Shown: positions 48,738-60,681 of the stretch, piece by piece
How positions within the stretch are numbered: position 1 is the first letter of the stretch
How the letters are laid out: each line of letters opens with the position of its first letter
NCBI GenBank assembly: GCA_003550305.1
Contig: QKYT01000061.1
Location: 111,384-175,383, forward strand
DNA: 64,000 nucleotides
Reading direction: 5' to 3'
Source of the DNA: Glomus cerebriforme
Lineage: Eukaryota > Glomeromycota > Glomeromycetes > Glomerales > Glomeraceae
The notes under the pieces: generated by a model
What the model was told of the DNA's origin: nothing
Seen by the model: only the letters and a program-made list of their open reading frames with translations
Databases searched by the model: none
Made by a program: the position numbers and the translations under genes

Positions 48738-50805
48738 TCACGCGGAATATAATGCATCTAAAAATCCACAAGCGACCTCATTTACGATCGACTTGTCCGG
48801 AATACTTGCTGCCATTCCATAAATGGCTGCAGTTCCAGAAGATTTTTTATTTGGATTAGACTTAATCTCATTAACCGATTCTCTAAGATCCTGCAAAAAT
48901 TGTTCAGCATGAGCTACTGTAAGCAATGTACATGCAATATGAACTGCTGGTGGATTTTGCAATGAATTTAAATTCCATCCTTTGGCGGTCATTTTATCGC
49001 TAATGTCATAAACATTAAGTGTCTTTGAACCGAAAGCCACTACCGATGCAAGTGGTTTTCCGCATACAAATAGATCATCCATTTGACGGATGCTTAAAAA
49101 GAATAGTAATTATTATCTCTTTTTTTCAAGGAAAATACTGATTTCTGAATGACTCACCCTTCTTCAATTATCTTTGCACATCCTACAATCTTTTTTGTCG
49201 CATCAATATAACCATTTCTTCCCATTCTCATTAAAGATGCCCAACACCCGGCAATTAATGCACCAGGGCTAAAAAATCCAGCAAAGATATCTTAGAAATA
49301 TATTAGTACTTGTTAACCACTTTCATATAAGTAAACATTACCGTGATCCAGCAATTGTAGGTGAAGCATAAATTCCTCCTGTCCATTCTGGACAAAAGAA
49401 ATATTGATATTTGCGAAGACTTGTTGTGCGATACATGATCACTGAAGATCCTTTTGGTGCAAAACCATACTACGCAACAATATTTCACAATAATAAAATA
49501 ATGAATTAGCATAAGTTTTATTATAAAATTTTTTCAACACAGTCTTACCTTATGTGTGTCGCATGATATTGAAGTTACACCATCGATTCTGAAATCAAAA
49601 GGCTGAGCAGGAAATCCTGCTTCTTCTAAAAATGGTACCAAAAAACTGCCCAAGCAACAATCAACGTGCATTCCTATATTACGTTTTTTGGCAATTGCTG
49701 CTAGTGTAGGAATGTCATCAATTATTCCATGTGGATAATTTGGCGCAGACCCTGCAATCTGTCAAAACAAATTCTTAGGAAGCCTTTCTTGTCAACGAAA
49801 TATTGTATAACGAAATATTTACCATAACCGTGTTTTTATTAATGGCTCTATTAACAGCTTTGGTATCAACACGACAATCGCTAGGATCAATTGGAATTTT
49901 TATAATTTTAATTCCAAAATAACCAGCTGCTTTATCGAATGCTGCGTGTATAGTTTCTGGGACAACCCTATCGTTATATTTGAAATAGTTAAAAGTTGTA
50001 TAACCGTTGGAAATCTTGAAATTTTAGAACTTACATTTCAGGTTCAGTAATTCCTTTCTCTTTCCTTGCCCAATCGCGATATGTTTTACATGCCATCAAA
50101 ATACTTTCAGTACCACCTGAAGTTGTAGTACCTCCTGCACTTGCAGGTGCGTGATACATATCAAGCACCATCGCGACAATTTCGGCATCCATTTTTCTTA
50201 CACCAGGAAATACTTCAGGATGCAAAGGATTACTTACAGAGAACAATGAATATGCTTCATTAAGTATTTTTGAATGATCTTTGCCTCCGTGATATACTGC
50301 ACCAGATATCCGACCATCCTCCCACTTTACATCACGATTCATATCCTGATATCTAACAAAGTAAATCAAGTTATTCAAGAATCTGCAATTAGCATGATAG
50401 ATGAATTATTTACAATTACCTTTTCAATTCTTCTCTTATTCGCGCGTCACTAAAACCAACATCAGGTAATGAAAGATATCTCGGTACACCCGGTTCTTTC
50501 GGGGCAATTTTATCCTCCAACTCTCTTATTACTTTATCGAGCTCAGTTTGAAGTTTATCTCTTGCACCAGGCGCACTTGTTATTAACCTAAAAACTGCAC
50601 CACCAATAACATAATAAAAATCTACACAAGTACGACGTACTCCTTGAACAGCAATTTTATTTAATAAGATAGAACCATAACGATATAATACTAGGATAAA
50701 TATAAAGTTTTTCAAATGAGTTAATTTAGGAGAATTTAATAAGATGAAAGCAAACTCAATTAATTTTCGTGGCGAAGTTAATGAACTTGTAACTTGGCTC
50801 GACAT
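48738..50805 (-). CDS. sphingosine-1-phosphate lyase
   Basis: PLP enzyme of the endoplasmic reticulum that cleaves phosphorylated sphingoid bases to a fatty aldehyde and phosphoethanolamine, the exit step of sphingolipid breakdown. Seven exons (50420-50805, 50035-50352, 49823-49967, 49549-49758, 49342-49469, 49158-49268, 48738-49092) join into 550 residues. Seen: N-terminal membrane anchor ([17 protein letters not shown]), [67 protein letters not shown], and the PLP lysine in [17 protein letters not shown] (Lys about 353, the last codon of exon 4). The start ATG at 50805 gives MSSQVTSS; the frame runs a few codons further up only through TTG. Shares a 243-bp divergent promoter with the BAR gene. 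Confidence 0.96.
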
Positions 50806-51048
50806 TTTTTGGAACAAATTAAAATTAAATCCAAATTTGATTTATATATATATAGATCGTAAAATGCTAGCCCGATTTACTTTTCCAAAGAGATTTGCTA
50901 ATTACATATATTATATAACACTACAAATTTAGCCATGATTAGCAAAAATTGCTTTTAAACACGTAACTAGCTTTATCATGGTACCTGTTTGTTATTAACA
51001 ACAACAAGCTTTCCTCCATTTAATAACTAGGTATAGGTTGAGCTCAAA
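50806..51048. promoter_or_regulatory. compact divergent promoter, S1P lyase and BAR protein
   Basis: 243 bp between two start codons, AT-rich with TATATATATA near 50847-50855. Both genes concern membranes (sphingolipid turnover and membrane curvature), so joint control is possible but unproven. Confidence 0.4.
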
Positions 51049-52254
51049 ATGAATAATATTTCTCGAGCACTTACTAAAAATATCAGTCAAGCATTTCAGG
51101 TTTGAGGATTTAGTTTTGGCGTTGAAAACACGTACATACATTTATTTCATCTATATATTACTTTTGTAGCTTGCATCGGAGAAACTTGGAACCGCAGAGG
51201 ATATAACTGATCTACCTCAAGAATATAAAGAACTTGAGTTGGTTAATATTCTAAGAGAAATATTCAGTTAGTTTGTTCGATGTCATAATGGCAGTTTTTT
51301 TATTCTAACATAAAATCTCTGCATTTGGCTTTAATAATTAATATGAATTGAAAGCGTGTTGATGCTCTCCGAACGACTCATGAAAATTTACTCAAAATTA
51401 CTCGCATTCATACTAATTCATCATATGATTATCCTGGGCAAATTCAAGAAACTGTAAAAGAGCTTTCACGTAGTGTTGGTGATCAACTTAAAATTTTCAC
51501 TCAAAGTCCTGCTGAAAGGGAGGCAGAATCACGAGAAGCAGAAACTTCGGCACCGCCACAGCCAAAGACATATCATCACGCTTTAGCGCGTACTTGTGCA
51601 CAAGGTGCTGAATTATTGGGTACAGAAGATCCTTTCGGGGCTGCGTTGATTAAATATGCGGCTGTACAAGAACGTATTGGAGAACATAGAATTAAGATGG
51701 ATTCCGAAATTACTCAGAAATTTGTTCAACCGTTCAATGTAACACTTAATACTAGTATTCAATTTGCTATGAGGGCCAGAAAAAATGTCAATTCAACACG
51801 ATTGGCACTTGATAGTGCTAAGAGAAGATATAAATCTACTCGTGGAGAAAGATCAGAAGCTACACGATTAGAAGTTGAACAAGCAGAGGACCAGTTTGTA
51901 TCCGCTGTTGAGGAAGCGACTAAATTAATGAAAGCTGCACTTGAAACGGTATTTAAATGGAACATTTATATTATATTCTTCAATCATTTAAAACATTAAT
52001 ACGTTTTGATTTATCATCATTTTAAATTTTCAGCCTGAACCTCTTCGAAATCTTGCTGAATTGGTGGCAGCTCAACTGGCGTTTTATAAAGAAGCACATG
52101 AAACACTTGCTCAACTTGCACCAGAGATTGATGAAATGCAAGTGACACAGGAAGCTTTGTATAGGTAACTTATGTCAATATAAATTATTGTATGTTAATT
52201 TGTGAACGAATATTAATTTTCTTTAATTGTAACAGAAACAGTCGTAATGATTAA
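51049..52254 (+). CDS. BAR-domain protein (Gvp36-like)
   Basis: Predicted dimeric membrane-curving protein of endocytosis or Golgi traffic. Five exons (51049-51099, 51170-51241, 51355-51948, 52034-52164, 52236-52254) join into 288 residues: almost the whole protein is an amphipathic N-terminus (ISRALTKNISQAFQ) plus one helical BAR domain (LRVDALRTTHENLLKITR, FVQPFNVTLNTSIQFAMRAR, LDSAKRRYKSTR, AAQLAFYKEAHETLAQL). There is no SH3 domain after it; the last exon adds only six residues. The arrangement resembles fungal Gvp36-type BAR proteins rather than endophilin. Exon 2 donor is GTTAAT, which is weak but keeps the helix in frame. Confidence 0.88.
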
Positions 52255-53564
52255 AGTTATCTTTATAATCTAGTTATCTTAATTTTTGAAAATTATTATT
52301 TCAACTTTGTATAATTAGTAGACTCGTATGGAAATAATGTTCGCATTAAGCAGGTGTAAGGTATATGACCAAATATTTATATTGGCAAAATTATTATAAA
52401 TTAAATATTACAATTATTTAGTTATTATTTTAATAAATTTACATGCTGAATAGAACATATTTTATACTAATACTACATTATGTAATTTTTAAATATACTA
52501 AATTGTTATAGCCTGTATCAGTTTAAAAAGATGAAAGTCTAAATGATCTTATTGGCTAAACGATAATCCACATTTTTTGATCCATCGGATTGATCGTTAA
52601 TTATTTTTTTGTATAGGTTGATCATTTATTGAGATTTATATATGAATATGTGACTTGGAGTTTGTGGAACATCTAATCATCATCAAGTCTACAATTAAGT
52701 ACCGATTCCTGGACTTTTACAAGTATCACCAAAATCAGTAAATTTTCTCATAATGAAACTGACATACTCTGGGGAGACTGGACTTGTTGATAGACAATCG
52801 TTCGGAAGTTATTAGGAAGGTTGAGATAAGGCTTTGAGGCAAGTATTTTTAAATTTCCCTTAAAGGTAGGTAGTATTGGAGACTCCCAGAAGGGTGAAAC
52901 TCATACAACTACAGTAGACATCTTGTCGTCTACCTCTTGTTCATTGTGGTCTGCAGAACAACTAAAATAGCTAACACAGAAAGCACGAATTTATCAGTCA
53001 CTGACTTCAAGTTCATAATTCTGTTATTTTATGCCACTTTCTGATATGAATTTGAATGATGAAATCAATGATTTCTTTAAAAGTTTTTTGAACAAAAATT
53101 AAAGTGTTTAAGTATTTAAGTATTTTTTTTATCATAATTTATTAAATGTCTATCAATAGCATATTTTTTATTACTTAATTTAATGAATATATTTCTGTTT
53201 AATCTGTTAGTTTTTATATTAATAACATATTAACATACTGTATATTAAAATTTTAAAATAAAATTATTATACTTTTTCAAAATTAAATTTTAACCAAAAC
53301 TGACTGGTCGCATCTTACTTTGGAGGGTGAGAGAATTTATAAAAGATAGTAATTTATTATAATCATAAATTTATATATAATAAATATCTTTAAGGCCTCT
53401 TATTATTTAAAAATAAAAAATTTTAACCAAAACTAAAAAGATTGAAATAATTTTATTTTTACTTAACTAATTTCTAATCAATTTTGCAAAATATTTTTTA
53501 TTTAAATTAAAATATTTTTCTTATTTATTATTATTTATATAATACATATTTTAAAATATGTATT

Positions 53565-53646
53565 ATTTATTTCATAGGGGGCTAGGAATATTATGGGTTT
53601 TTTCCCAAAAGGAAAAAAACCATGATATTCTCCCCATGAAATAAAT
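53565..53646. repeat. 82-bp hairpin repeat
   Basis: Arms of about 38 bp: ATTTATTTCATAGGGG near the left end and ATGAAATAAAT at the right end, with inner blocks TATGGGTTTTTTCC and GGAAAAAAACCATGATATTC also pairing, around a CAAAA loop. Pairing is imperfect. Probably a tiny MITE. Confidence 0.6.
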
Positions 53647-54253
53647 GGGTAATCCTCCAGAGCATATCACTCATTAAATAATATGTGACTTTACATGATT
53701 AACTATTTTAAACTTTTTTTTTACATTATTTTTCTACAAATTATTAAGTTATTATAAGACATTTTAAATAGTTCTTATAAAATTAGTGATTTTTTAGCTG
53801 TCTATATGAGACTGAAAAATAAGTGAATGAAAATTTCTGGTTAGCTAATCACATGCAAAAAATTAGACTAAAGGCAATCATGAGTGACACTTAATGTGAC
53901 AGGGAATTATAAATATGATTCCAGTTTTTTTTCTTTATAATTAACCTTTATATAAAAATATATTTTTTTAATTATATTATTAGGGTAAATCTAGATCTAG
54001 CATAGGAGTAAGACATTTATATATCACTGGGAATTTTCTTAATTCAGTAATTCTGACTGAAATTACCATTAGAATCGTCTCATCATGACGAATCGAATGG
54101 TAGTAAATTCATTTAGATCTAATCATTAGAGCTTGCTCCGACTTCAATAATCTTTGCCTTTTTGGGTTATGTAATAATACCCAAGTTCTCAAAATAGAAA
54201 TTCTGGCCAAAATTAAAAAATTCGGCCAAAATTAATGGATGTGACGATTAACA

Positions 54254-54312
54254 TATGACAAATAGAATTTCACAACTTGAAAAAATTCTGTCCCTAGAAT
54301 AAATAGTAAAAA
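54254..54312 (-). repeat. dispersed repeat, copy 2
   Basis: Inverted relative to the copy at 29528-29583. On the minus strand it reads GGGACAGAATTTTTTC and TTCTATTTGTCAT. Element of origin unknown. Confidence 0.55.
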
Positions 54313-54465
54313 TGAAAGTTGAAGGGTATAACACAGGGATGACAAATTGGAGGCGATAAATAATGATATCGCACCCCCGCATATTATTATTTAAATAATA
54401 AAATACTTTTCTTATAATAATATGAAATTTACTTTGAATTATTACTAATATTTCATTACTAGTAT

Positions 54466-54474
54466 TATTATTTA
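54466..54474. repeat. 9-bp target-site duplication, left copy
   Basis: TATTATTTA directly before the MULE; the identical 9-mer follows the right end at 62515-62523. Nine base pairs is the usual duplication for Mutator-like elements. The AT-rich sequence weakens the match alone, but the terminal repeats end exactly at both copies. Confidence 0.8.
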
Positions 54475-54583
54475 GGAAAAATTTATTTCTCATCTCGGAG
54501 TGAGATCAATATTCCTCATCCCGTCACATGATCATATAATGATATATAAATATAATACCTATCATTTAATAATATTAAAATTT

Positions 54584-54663
54584 ACTCAGTTAATTCAGTT
54601 GGTAGAACGCTAGATATTTTATTTTTTTATCATAAAAACACAGGTTCGATTCCTGTACTAGAC
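54584..54663 (+). repeat. tRNA-like unit 1
   Basis: tRNA-like fold: acceptor strands ACTCAGT and ACTAGAC, D-arm around TTCAGTTGGTAGAAC, T-arm CAGGTTCGATTCCTG. An internal run of seven T plus other T-rich text replaces a normal anticodon arm, and runs of T end RNA polymerase III transcription, so this is unlikely to make a working tRNA. Confidence 0.65.
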
Positions 54664-54818
54664 TTTTTAATTTTAATTAATTCTAGAGTTTCTTATGTCA
54701 TGTAGTATCAACAAAAATTCTCAAGGATTTTTGTTAAAATTGGAATTTAAATTTTTTAATCGTTCTTTGAACCTTAAAAAATAAGCGTTTATAACACCTA
54801 GCTATCATTTAGTAATTT

Positions 54819-54895
54819 GCTCAGTTAGTTCAGTTGGCAGAATGCTGGATATTTTTTTTTATCATAGAAACGCAGATTCAATTCCTGCGCTAGGC
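54819..54895 (+). repeat. tRNA-like unit 2
   Basis: Second unit about 235 bp after the first. GCTCAGT start, D-arm GTTCAGTTGGCAGAAT, T-arm GCAGATTCAATTCCTGC, end GCTAGGC; the middle holds a T run of ten. Confidence 0.65.
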
Positions 54896-55442
54896 TTTTA
54901 ATTTTTTTTTTTGTTTTTATTATGATTATCTTGTATTACTATAACATATCATATAATACGCATCTTTGTGACGCATCTTTTTACGTGTAGATGCATTTCA
55001 CTTACAAAGACACTTTTTTATTGTAGAACATGTGAAATCACAACAATGCATATTATTGGTCAATCACAAGTGCAGACAGATCGACAGATATTGCATCATA
55101 ATGAATCTAACTGAAGATGTTCTTCAGATAAATAATGGTGGTAATGAAGACAATATGCCTTTCACTAAAAATATAATAGGTTCTGAATTTGCAAATTGCG
55201 TTAGTTTGCCTTCAATCTATACACTAATTGAGTTTGAAGTGGAAATGAAGTTTTATTCTATGTCTATTGCCATTCATTTTGTTGAGCAATATGCTCTTCA
55301 AAAAAACTTTGCAATTGTTAAATACAAGAATGAAACTTTTTTGGACGTACTTGTAAGAAGAGAGTATTTAAATGTGATTTAAGGGGAAATATAAGGAGAA
55401 ACTTTCAAGATCACTGTTAGGTAAAATAAAGAATAAGGAGAG

Positions 55443-56681
55443 TAGAGCTTCCGTTTGATATTCAAATTGAGATTCAAACGTTTGAAAAGATTTAAGGTAT
55501 GGATTCGAATATGATTCGAATCTCACATGACATTCGAATCTTAAATCCTAAAAATTCGAGTCGAAAATAAATAATTTTTTTTTCTTGTAGGCTTCTTGCG
55601 GTTCTTGCCTTTTTCCAAAATGGCAATTTTNNNNNNNNNNNNNNNNNNNNNNNNNNNNNNNNNNNNNNNNNNNNNNNNNNNNNNNNNNNNNNNNNNNNNN
55701 NNNNNNNNNNNNNNNNNNNNNNNNNNNNNNNNNNNNNNNNNNNNNNNNNNNNNNNNNNNNNNNNNNNNNNNNNNNNNNNNNNNNNNNNNNNNNNNNNNNN
55801 NNNNNNNNNNNNNNNNNNNNNNNNNNNNNNNNNNNNNNNNNNNNNNNNNNNNNNNNNNNNNNNNNNNNNNNNNNNNNNNNNNNNNNNNNNNNNNNNNNNN
55901 NNNNNNNNNNNNNNNNNNNNNNNNNNNNNNNNNNNNNNNNNNNNNNNNNNNNNNNNNNNNNNNNNNNNNNNNNNNNNNNNNNNNNNNNNNNNNNNNNNNN
56001 NNNNNNNNNNNNNNNNNNNNNNNNNNNNNNNNNNNNNNNNNNNNNNNNNNNNNNNNNNNNNNNNNNNNNNNNNNNNNNNNNNNNNNNNNNNNNNNNNNNN
56101 NNNNNNNNNNNNNNNNNNNNNNNNNNNNNNNNNNNNNNNNNNNNNNNNNNNNNNNNNNNNNNNNNNNNNNNNNNNNNNNNNNNNNNNNNNNNNNNNNNNN
56201 NNNNNNNNNNNNNNNNNNNNNNNNNNNNNNNNNNNNNNNNNNNNNNNNNNNNNNNNNNNNNNNNNNNNNNNNNNNCTTGATATATTTTTATTTCACTTTA
56301 CTTATTGTGATGTATAATAGTTAACGTTAAGCAAGAATGAATAATGTAATAAATGTATTTGTTGTATTATTTGTATTATAAAATAAAATAAATTCATTGA
56401 TAAATCATATTATTGTTCATCTTGTAGATAAAACTCTCCCAAATTAAACTCTGTTTCTTCCATTAAAAAAAAAAAAATTTGACAATGTATTTATTAAAAT
56501 CAATTTATAATTATTTTATCGAATCTAATAATTATATTTGAATCACATGGATACATTNGAATCATATGACATATTCGAATCATGTGACATATTCGAATTT
56601 TAAAATTTTATATTTGAATATCTAATGTTGTATGACTTATGAATGAACATTCGAATATATTAATTTCAAACAGAAGCACTA
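55443..56681. mobile_element. insertion A: hAT-like non-autonomous element
   Basis: Terminal repeats TAGAGCTTCCGTTTGA and (complement of right end) TAGTGCTTCTGTTTGA, which fit the hAT end pattern YARNG. A perfect 8-bp duplication AAGGAGAG sits at 55435-55442 and 56682-56689. Subterminal regions are full of ATTCGAAT-type short palindromes. The middle is unsequenced (645 N), so internal coding capacity is unknown. Confidence 0.8.
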
Positions 56682-57287
56682 AAGGAGAGCAAAAAGTAGG
56701 GATATACGTAACAAGTAAACATTAATCAAAAAAGAGACTCACCAATAGCATATGTAACATTGTTTAACAACGAACATAACTATGAAATTTCTGTCAAAAC
56801 TGTAAAGTTTGTTACTGCATACAGAAATTTTCTGAAGAAATTATGAAGCTAATAGAATTTTATGTTGTGTATGGCCGATGTAATGCAACAACAATTAGGA
56901 ATCTTCTTCAACCAAAATATCCCGATCGCGTATTTTTTACTCAAGATTTTAGAAATGCTATTTAAAGAATTAAATGAGAAAATGGATTAAACCTAGGTGA
57001 TGCGATATCTTTGCTAACCAAGTTTCTTAAATTTCAAGCCAATGATCCTGCATGGTTTGTAAAGCCATTATTAGATAATAATCAGCTAGTTGGTATCTTT
57101 TGAATATTATCAGAACAGCGCGAAAGATGGTCAAAATTTCACGACATTATCATTTACAATAATACTGCCTGAACTAATAAGTATAATTATTCATTAAGTC
57201 TCTTTATCTTAATTGATAATTATAATAAGAGCAAATTAGCAGCTCAGGCATTTATGTAGAATAAAAGGCAAGAATCTTATAAGTGGG

Positions 57288-57531
57288 TAAAGTTGCCTGC
57301 CTAAACCTCTTCAAAATTCTACGATTAGTTTCATCAAAATTTTACTATAGATTTATTATAGTTTCGGCAGAGTTTTGGCAATTTCGGCAATTATAATAGA
57401 TTTCAGCAGTTTCACTTTTCTCCAGAGTTTCGCCAGTTTTTTAATATAATTTTAATATAATTTTGGCAGAATTTCGCTTTTCGGCAAAATGCCATCTTAC
57501 CTAAACTCCTAAGTTTCGGCAAGCAACCTTA
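57288..57531. mobile_element. insertion B: 244-bp hAT-like MITE
   Basis: Ends TAAAGTTGCCTGCC and (complement) TAAGGTTGCTTGCC, continuing TAAAC and GAAAC. The flanking 8-mers TAAGTGGG (57280-57287) and TGAGTGAG (57532-57539) agree at six of eight bases. The inside is rich in TTTCGGCA-like repeats. No coding capacity. It sits between two transposase codons of the MULE. Confidence 0.7.
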
Positions 57532-58406
57532 TGAGTGAGTACTTCAATATTGTCTTGAGACATGCGAGACTCCTCCATTGATATTTGTAACTAATGCTGA
57601 TCCCACAATAATCGTAGCCATTTTTATTGTATTTCCCAAAGCTTATCATATGCAATGTTTATATCACCTCTATCAGAACATTCCAAAGAACCTTCATTCA
57701 TATTTAGGTTTGCTATATCAAGAATTTCTTAAAGACTTTAAAGCAATTCAACGATTTCATTGCAAAAGTATTTTTAAAAGACGATCTCAAGATCTAGTTG
57801 TAAAATATGCACCAGAAAGAAAATATATAACTACAATGCTACTAAATTGAAAGCATATCTAGGTGAAATGCTTTACATCATGGCATTTTATAACAGAAAC
57901 ACAATCAACACAACGTGTCGAGTCAGAAAACACATTAATACAAAAGGCTGTGCAATCAAGTTTTTTTCTTTCCCAAGTTCAAGAAGCCATTGAAAATTGC
58001 CTTAAATTTAAATCTATAAATAATCTTTATTCTATCTGAAAAACCTCAACACTACAATATGCACAACCATTTGTTATCAAAATATTTTTTACTAGTATTG
58101 ATAATAACATAAAGAAATATCTCACTCAACTGATCCATGATGTATATTTTAAACAAATGTGTCAATCTGTATATTATCGTACATATCAAGTACTAATTTT
58201 AGAAGTCTTGACATCAGAAGACGATTCATTTGAGCCAATTCTTAATGAAGAGGATTCTGGTGCTGAAATTCCTCCTGAAGTAGATGAAGATTAAGAGCTT
58301 ACACTGGTCAAAAACTGATCTATCTTACAGATATCTTATAAATATCAGATATCCAAAATGCAGAAAATCTGTTATACATCGGATACCCAATATGTATACT
58401 ATAGAA

Positions 58407-60681
58407 CAGGGATGATGATTTTTTGTTGTGATATAATGTAAATTTTTTTGTGATAAATCATAATTTTGTGATTTTATATTTTCATTTATTGGTCATTTTT
58501 GTGATATTTTGTGACGTAATAAGCTTAATTTTGTGATAATTTGTGTAATAAAATTTACATTTTTATTAACCAATTATTTAAAATTCAAATTAAAATGCAT
58601 CATATTTAAAGCTTTTAGTGATTCTAATGATAAATTTTGGTAATCATCATCTAATATTGTATTATAGATCAAAAAACTCCTTTCAACTGTACAACTAGAA
58701 ATTGGCAACCAAATATAATCTAATGCAATATTAGATAAAAGTGGTAATTGATTTACCATTCTTAACCAAAAACCCTCTATTCCGGTATCATCTAAAACCC
58801 ACTGTTGACCACAATAAATAAACCATTCACGAAGTAATTCATTAGAAGGATTATCAAATCCATTAATTATTGAATAAAGTCTGATATTTTTTCGCCCTAC
58901 ATCAGAATAAAAAAAATATGCAGGATCAAAAATTTGACATGCTTTAAATAATTCTCGTGCAGGATGATTAGAAATATGTAAAGAAAATTTTGCAAAAGCT
59001 GCTTCAAATGCAACTTGAAAAATTGGGTAAAAGTCAATTGGATTAAAAGGAAGGGTTAAAATTAAATGTTCAAGTGAAAAGCCAAAATCTGATGAAATTC
59101 TGTTTGATTCTAAATAAGAATTAAGCTGTTGAAGTTGTAACTCAACAAAAGGAAAAACTGGAGTATTTTTTTGTTGAAAAAAGTCAAGGGTACGAACAAA
59201 TTCTTTTGAGAAATTTGAAATAAAATGAATATAAATGGTAATTATTCCTTTTTCTCGTACATTTTGTAAAATAGATTGAATTTTTGCTAGTTTTTCATTT
59301 CTAATATTATCTTGCAATTCAGCTTCAAAGAAACTTGGCCAATAATCTATATGGTCTTTAGCATAACAAACTATTCGAAACCAAGAATTCCATCGAGTTG
59401 CATTAGGTAATAGAATTTTGCAGGGTGACATAATTCCATGTTCTTTTAAATGGTTTGCATACTGACGTCTTCTTGCAGAAGTATTAACAAAAACATCCTT
59501 AATATCTTGCAAAAACTTTTTAAAATGTTGAATTGAGGAAGGTCTCTCCATGTTTCACTAAAAAAAAATCAAAGAAAAAATGTACATTGCGTAGTGATAT
59601 TTTTAAAAAAAAGATCATCATGTAACACATATCCAATTAAGTTTAAAATATGCGCGCAATAAGGAACATGAATTAATTGGGGCATTACTGACTTCAAGAT
59701 ATCTCAGTAACATTTTTTCATATATACTGCAGAGTTAGAAAGAAATAAAATAGGTTTGTTGAAAGGAATATTGTAATTTAGCAAAATATAAAAAAGAGTT
59801 TGTCCTATTGTGGTATTATTAACTCTATTCAAAAAATCAACAGAAGCAAGTTTTGTGAAATTACGATAGACGAAAATAGTGTTAACAANACTACGTGCAC
59901 AACTATNTAAACTTTCATCCATAATAATAGAAACAGGCATTGAATCAAATAAGAGTTTTAATGAAGTGACATGTTTTTCAAAAACTGAAGGGAAATATAT
60001 TTGTCATAAGGTAGGTGCTTTTGAAATAGCTCCTCCTTCTTTTAAATATTTCTTAAAAAAAGGGAGCAATTGGTCAATTTTTTGAAGTGGTATATCAGTG
60101 TTTAAAAAGGCTTCAACCATATCCTCAATAACTATTTTTCTAAAGTCAGCAGCACGTAAAAAAAGATTGTAAAGTTTGTTGTTGAGCATTTTGTTAATTT
60201 TCTTCGTAAGTTTTTTTGTTTGATATATGTTTGTTACCATTTATATGACTGTTGATAGTAGATTTATGTCTCCATTCTACTGATTTATCACAGTAAATAC
60301 AAAACATAATTCCTGCATCTTTTCTAAATATTCCTGCATATTCTTTAATTCGAATGTCAATATTTACTATTGAACTTTTTGCCCGGTGTGGACCCATATT
60401 ATATGAGGAAAGAGAAGAGAAAGTTTAATTGTAAAAGTGAAAAAAAGGATCATAAGTAAACGCGGTTGATTTAATGAGATTTTCATGATAAAAAATACGA
60501 TTTTTGTGTATTTGCAATATTTAAAATTTCCAAAATGAGAAATTCTGTGATATATCATATGAAAAAAAAAATTTTTCTTAATTTTGTGAAATTTTGTTGT
60601 GCAATGATGTAATTTTTGCTTATATCACAAAATTTTGTGATTATGTGTTATTATGTGAAATAAAAAAAATTATCGTCCCTG
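58407..60681 (-). mobile_element. insertion D: full-length hAT element (2,275 bp)
   Basis: Ends CAGGGATGATGATTTTTT and (complement) CAGGGACGATAATTTTTT. A perfect 8-bp duplication CTATAGAA lies at 58399-58406 and 60682-60689. The transposase gene is on the minus strand. Ends, duplication length and protein all agree on the hAT superfamily. It is inserted inside MITE C, which is inside the MULE, so it is the youngest of this chain. Confidence 0.92.
58574..60397 (-). pseudogene. hAT transposase of insertion D, nearly complete but interrupted
   Basis: Read downward: a BED-type zinc finger frame (60194-60397, CIYCDKSVEWRHKSTINSH then GNKH), a frame change near 60200-60240, the block DIPLQKIDQLLPFFKKYLKEGG, a TGA near 60005, the IIMDESL block with a likely catalytic Asp (about 59920), another stop near 59704, a possible intron ending TTTTTTTTAG (about 59560), then 325 codons without a stop (58574-59551) with LLPNATRWNSWFR and the C-terminal dimerisation motif YIWLPISSCTVERSF. 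Two ambiguous bases (59889, 59907) fall in it. The defects could be decay or assembly errors; the C-terminal half is intact. Confidence 0.85.

Larger units (their letters stand above)
52255..54474. other. repeat-rich intergenic region
   Basis: AT-rich, no gene supported. It contains a hairpin repeat (53565-53646) and a dispersed repeat copy (54254-54312), followed directly by the 8-kb MULE. Two TTCTGGCCAAAATTAA-like motifs are at 54200-54235. Confidence 0.5.
54475..54910 (+). repeat. left terminal inverted repeat of the MULE
   Basis: Matches the complement of about 61860-62514 in the same order: outer end, AT-rich stretch, tRNA-like unit, spacer of about 155 bp, tRNA-like unit. The left copy has two units, the right copy three, so the right repeat is longer by one unit. 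Confidence 0.85.

Noticed and set aside
54584..54895. tRNA-like units as functional tRNA genes
   Set aside because: A T-run fills the anticodon region in every unit, and arms are degraded in several; they are better described as tRNA-like repeats within the MULE ends.
55596..56324. 242-codon open frame across 55.6-56.3 kb
   Set aside because: It consists almost entirely of N bases from the assembly gap.
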